Source: Trochalopteron elliotii
Taxonomy: Eukaryota > Chordata > Aves > Passeriformes > Leiothrichidae
Assembly (NCBI GenBank): GCA_024734555.1
Contig: JANPWX010000108.1
Span: 864,566 to 928,565, forward strand
Direction of reading: 5' to 3'
DNA length: 64,000 nt
A program made the translations under genes and the position numbers. The notes beneath the pieces are model-generated. The model was not told the DNA's origin. It saw only the letters and a program-made list of their open reading frames with translations, and searched no databases. This document shows, one piece after another, positions 62,701-64,000 of the stretch. The stretch's first letter is position 1, and the number at the start of each line of letters is the position of its first letter.

Positions 62701-64000
62701 GAGCTGGCTAAGCATCCTAAATTATTAAATGCAACAGAAAAAAGAAATTTTCTCCCTGCGTAGAAGTATCTCACTGAATACAGTGAATGGGCAATTGACT
62801 GCCAAGTCATAAACAATACAGTAAAGTTGAAAATGATATAGGGAAGCATGACAGCAATGATTAAAGGCATGGAATAACTTCAATAACTAAATAGAATAAT
62901 AGACTAGGATTCTTCAGTATGAGAAAGAAATCATTTAAGTGGGGTGTGAATGGTTCTGGAAAAAAATGGATGGCCCAGGAAACTTGTGCTAGAAATGACT
63001 TCTTGTTTCTCCTAATGCAAGAACTAGGGGAAAACAAATAAAACTGGCAGGTGTTAAGTTGAAAATGAACAAAAGAGAGACTGTCTCCATGGCAGGCATG
63101 CTGTGCAACTCCAGACCTTAAATTATTGTGGGTTGAAAGATTACCTGGTTCAGAAAAGTGATTAGACGTGGAAAAAAATACCCATAATATTCAATGTGGA
63201 ATTATGGACTGGCTCAGGAAGACTGTCATTTGCAAGTTTATGGAGAAGGAGAAAGTCAAATCATACTATAGCTGTATTCTAGTCCTGTTCTCTAGGTACC
63301 TGCTGTTTGCCACAGTCGAATATGATTCTGCAATAGGTGGGGGTTTTTTTTGCCTGCCCCTTTACAGCTTTTTTTTAGGCTATTATAGGCAACGAATGGG
63401 CAGAATTAGGTCTGTCAGTATAACTGATAACAGGTAACAATGCTGAGTAAGAAGACATCTAAACCAGCCATGTACACCCTGAGAACAGGTCTGTCATAGC
63501 AGTAAAAGTCCCATTTGACCTCAGCAGTAGCACAGTGTTTGAGTATGCAGTGGTGCTTTCACTGGATGATGATAGATCTTAAGCAGGAAACCCTCAGCAC
63601 CAAAAAGGGTCAGGCCTCAAAGCATAATTAGGGAGGAAGCTCTTATCAGATAATCTTTTGCTTTGAATAGATTGCAAAATCTCACTCAGGCAATTTGGCT
63701 GCTTTTATCTCACCAAGCAGCAAAGCAAGGACAAAGGCAGGATCAGCTCTGCAGTAGAGTTCTGTGGGGTTCATTCTTGATTCGTGTGGCTCAGAAAATG
63801 AGCTTGGTCTCGCTGGAGTCAAGGCTGATTTGTGATCACGCTGATTGTCCTGGACTGGAAGTGTTGCATGAGCAGGTTTTGGAATAGGTAATACAGACCC
63901 TTTAGGGATCTTGTGCAGTTTGTAGCCCCCTTGAGAGCAATTGGATTCTCTTCATCTGTCACATTAACATTGCAAATTTGAAATTAAAATAATAATAAAT
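59771..64000. other. AT-rich non-coding DNA, no gene seen
   Basis: The longest frames are a 100-codon minus frame at 62193-62495 and a 77-codon minus frame at 60728-60961, neither recognisable. A T-run lies at 63342-63350. No repeat family, LTR or RNA gene was recognised to the end of the window. Confidence 0.7.

Noticed and set aside
1..64000. CRISPR arrays, operons, tRNA or rRNA genes, known microRNAs
   Set aside because: No regularly spaced direct repeats, no cloverleaf or rRNA segments, and none of the conserved microRNA seeds I looked for were found. The sequence is vertebrate in character.

Overview
This window looks like an intergenic or deep-intronic stretch of a bird genome, most probably a neoavian or passerine. 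It is AT-rich throughout. It has no long open reading frame, no operon-like packing, no ribosome-binding sites, and no tRNA or rRNA gene that I can recognise. The avian assignment rests on the mobile elements: three solo LTRs of types I know from bird endogenous retroviruses, one clear CR1 LINE 3' fragment, and several worn copies of an old sauropsid repeat. This is recognition from memory of the families, not a database search.

Layout. 1-30 kb is almost featureless AT-rich DNA with simple repeats, one 46-base A run, one 23-base T run, an exact 29-base palindrome at 11425, a tandem RFX X-box-like motif at 10152 and a small CpG-bearing patch at 13721. From 30 to 46 kb most of the recognisable elements occur: a minus-strand solo LTR with a 5-bp target duplication (30995-31564), an ancient CR1 fragment (about 33490-33797) with a possible second one on the other strand, a 175-base polypurine tract (35046-35220) next to a GT run, a GC-richer block (35275-35960), a second solo LTR of a different family, also with a 5-bp target duplication (43036-43721), and a plus-strand solo LTR related to the first (45702-46249). 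From 46 to 64 kb the DNA is again nearly featureless, apart from two old-repeat fragments and a 26-bp tandem duplication.

No protein-coding gene is supported. The longest open frames are about 100-136 codons, which is what chance gives in AT-rich DNA of this length. Several of them lie inside LTRs or simple repeats. None shows a family motif I recognise. There is no evidence for a novel multi-gene system here. The points worth a second look are structural (palindromes, the polypurine tract, the palindromic microsatellite inside a young LTR) and possible cis-regulatory patches that only a conservation track or chromatin data could confirm.
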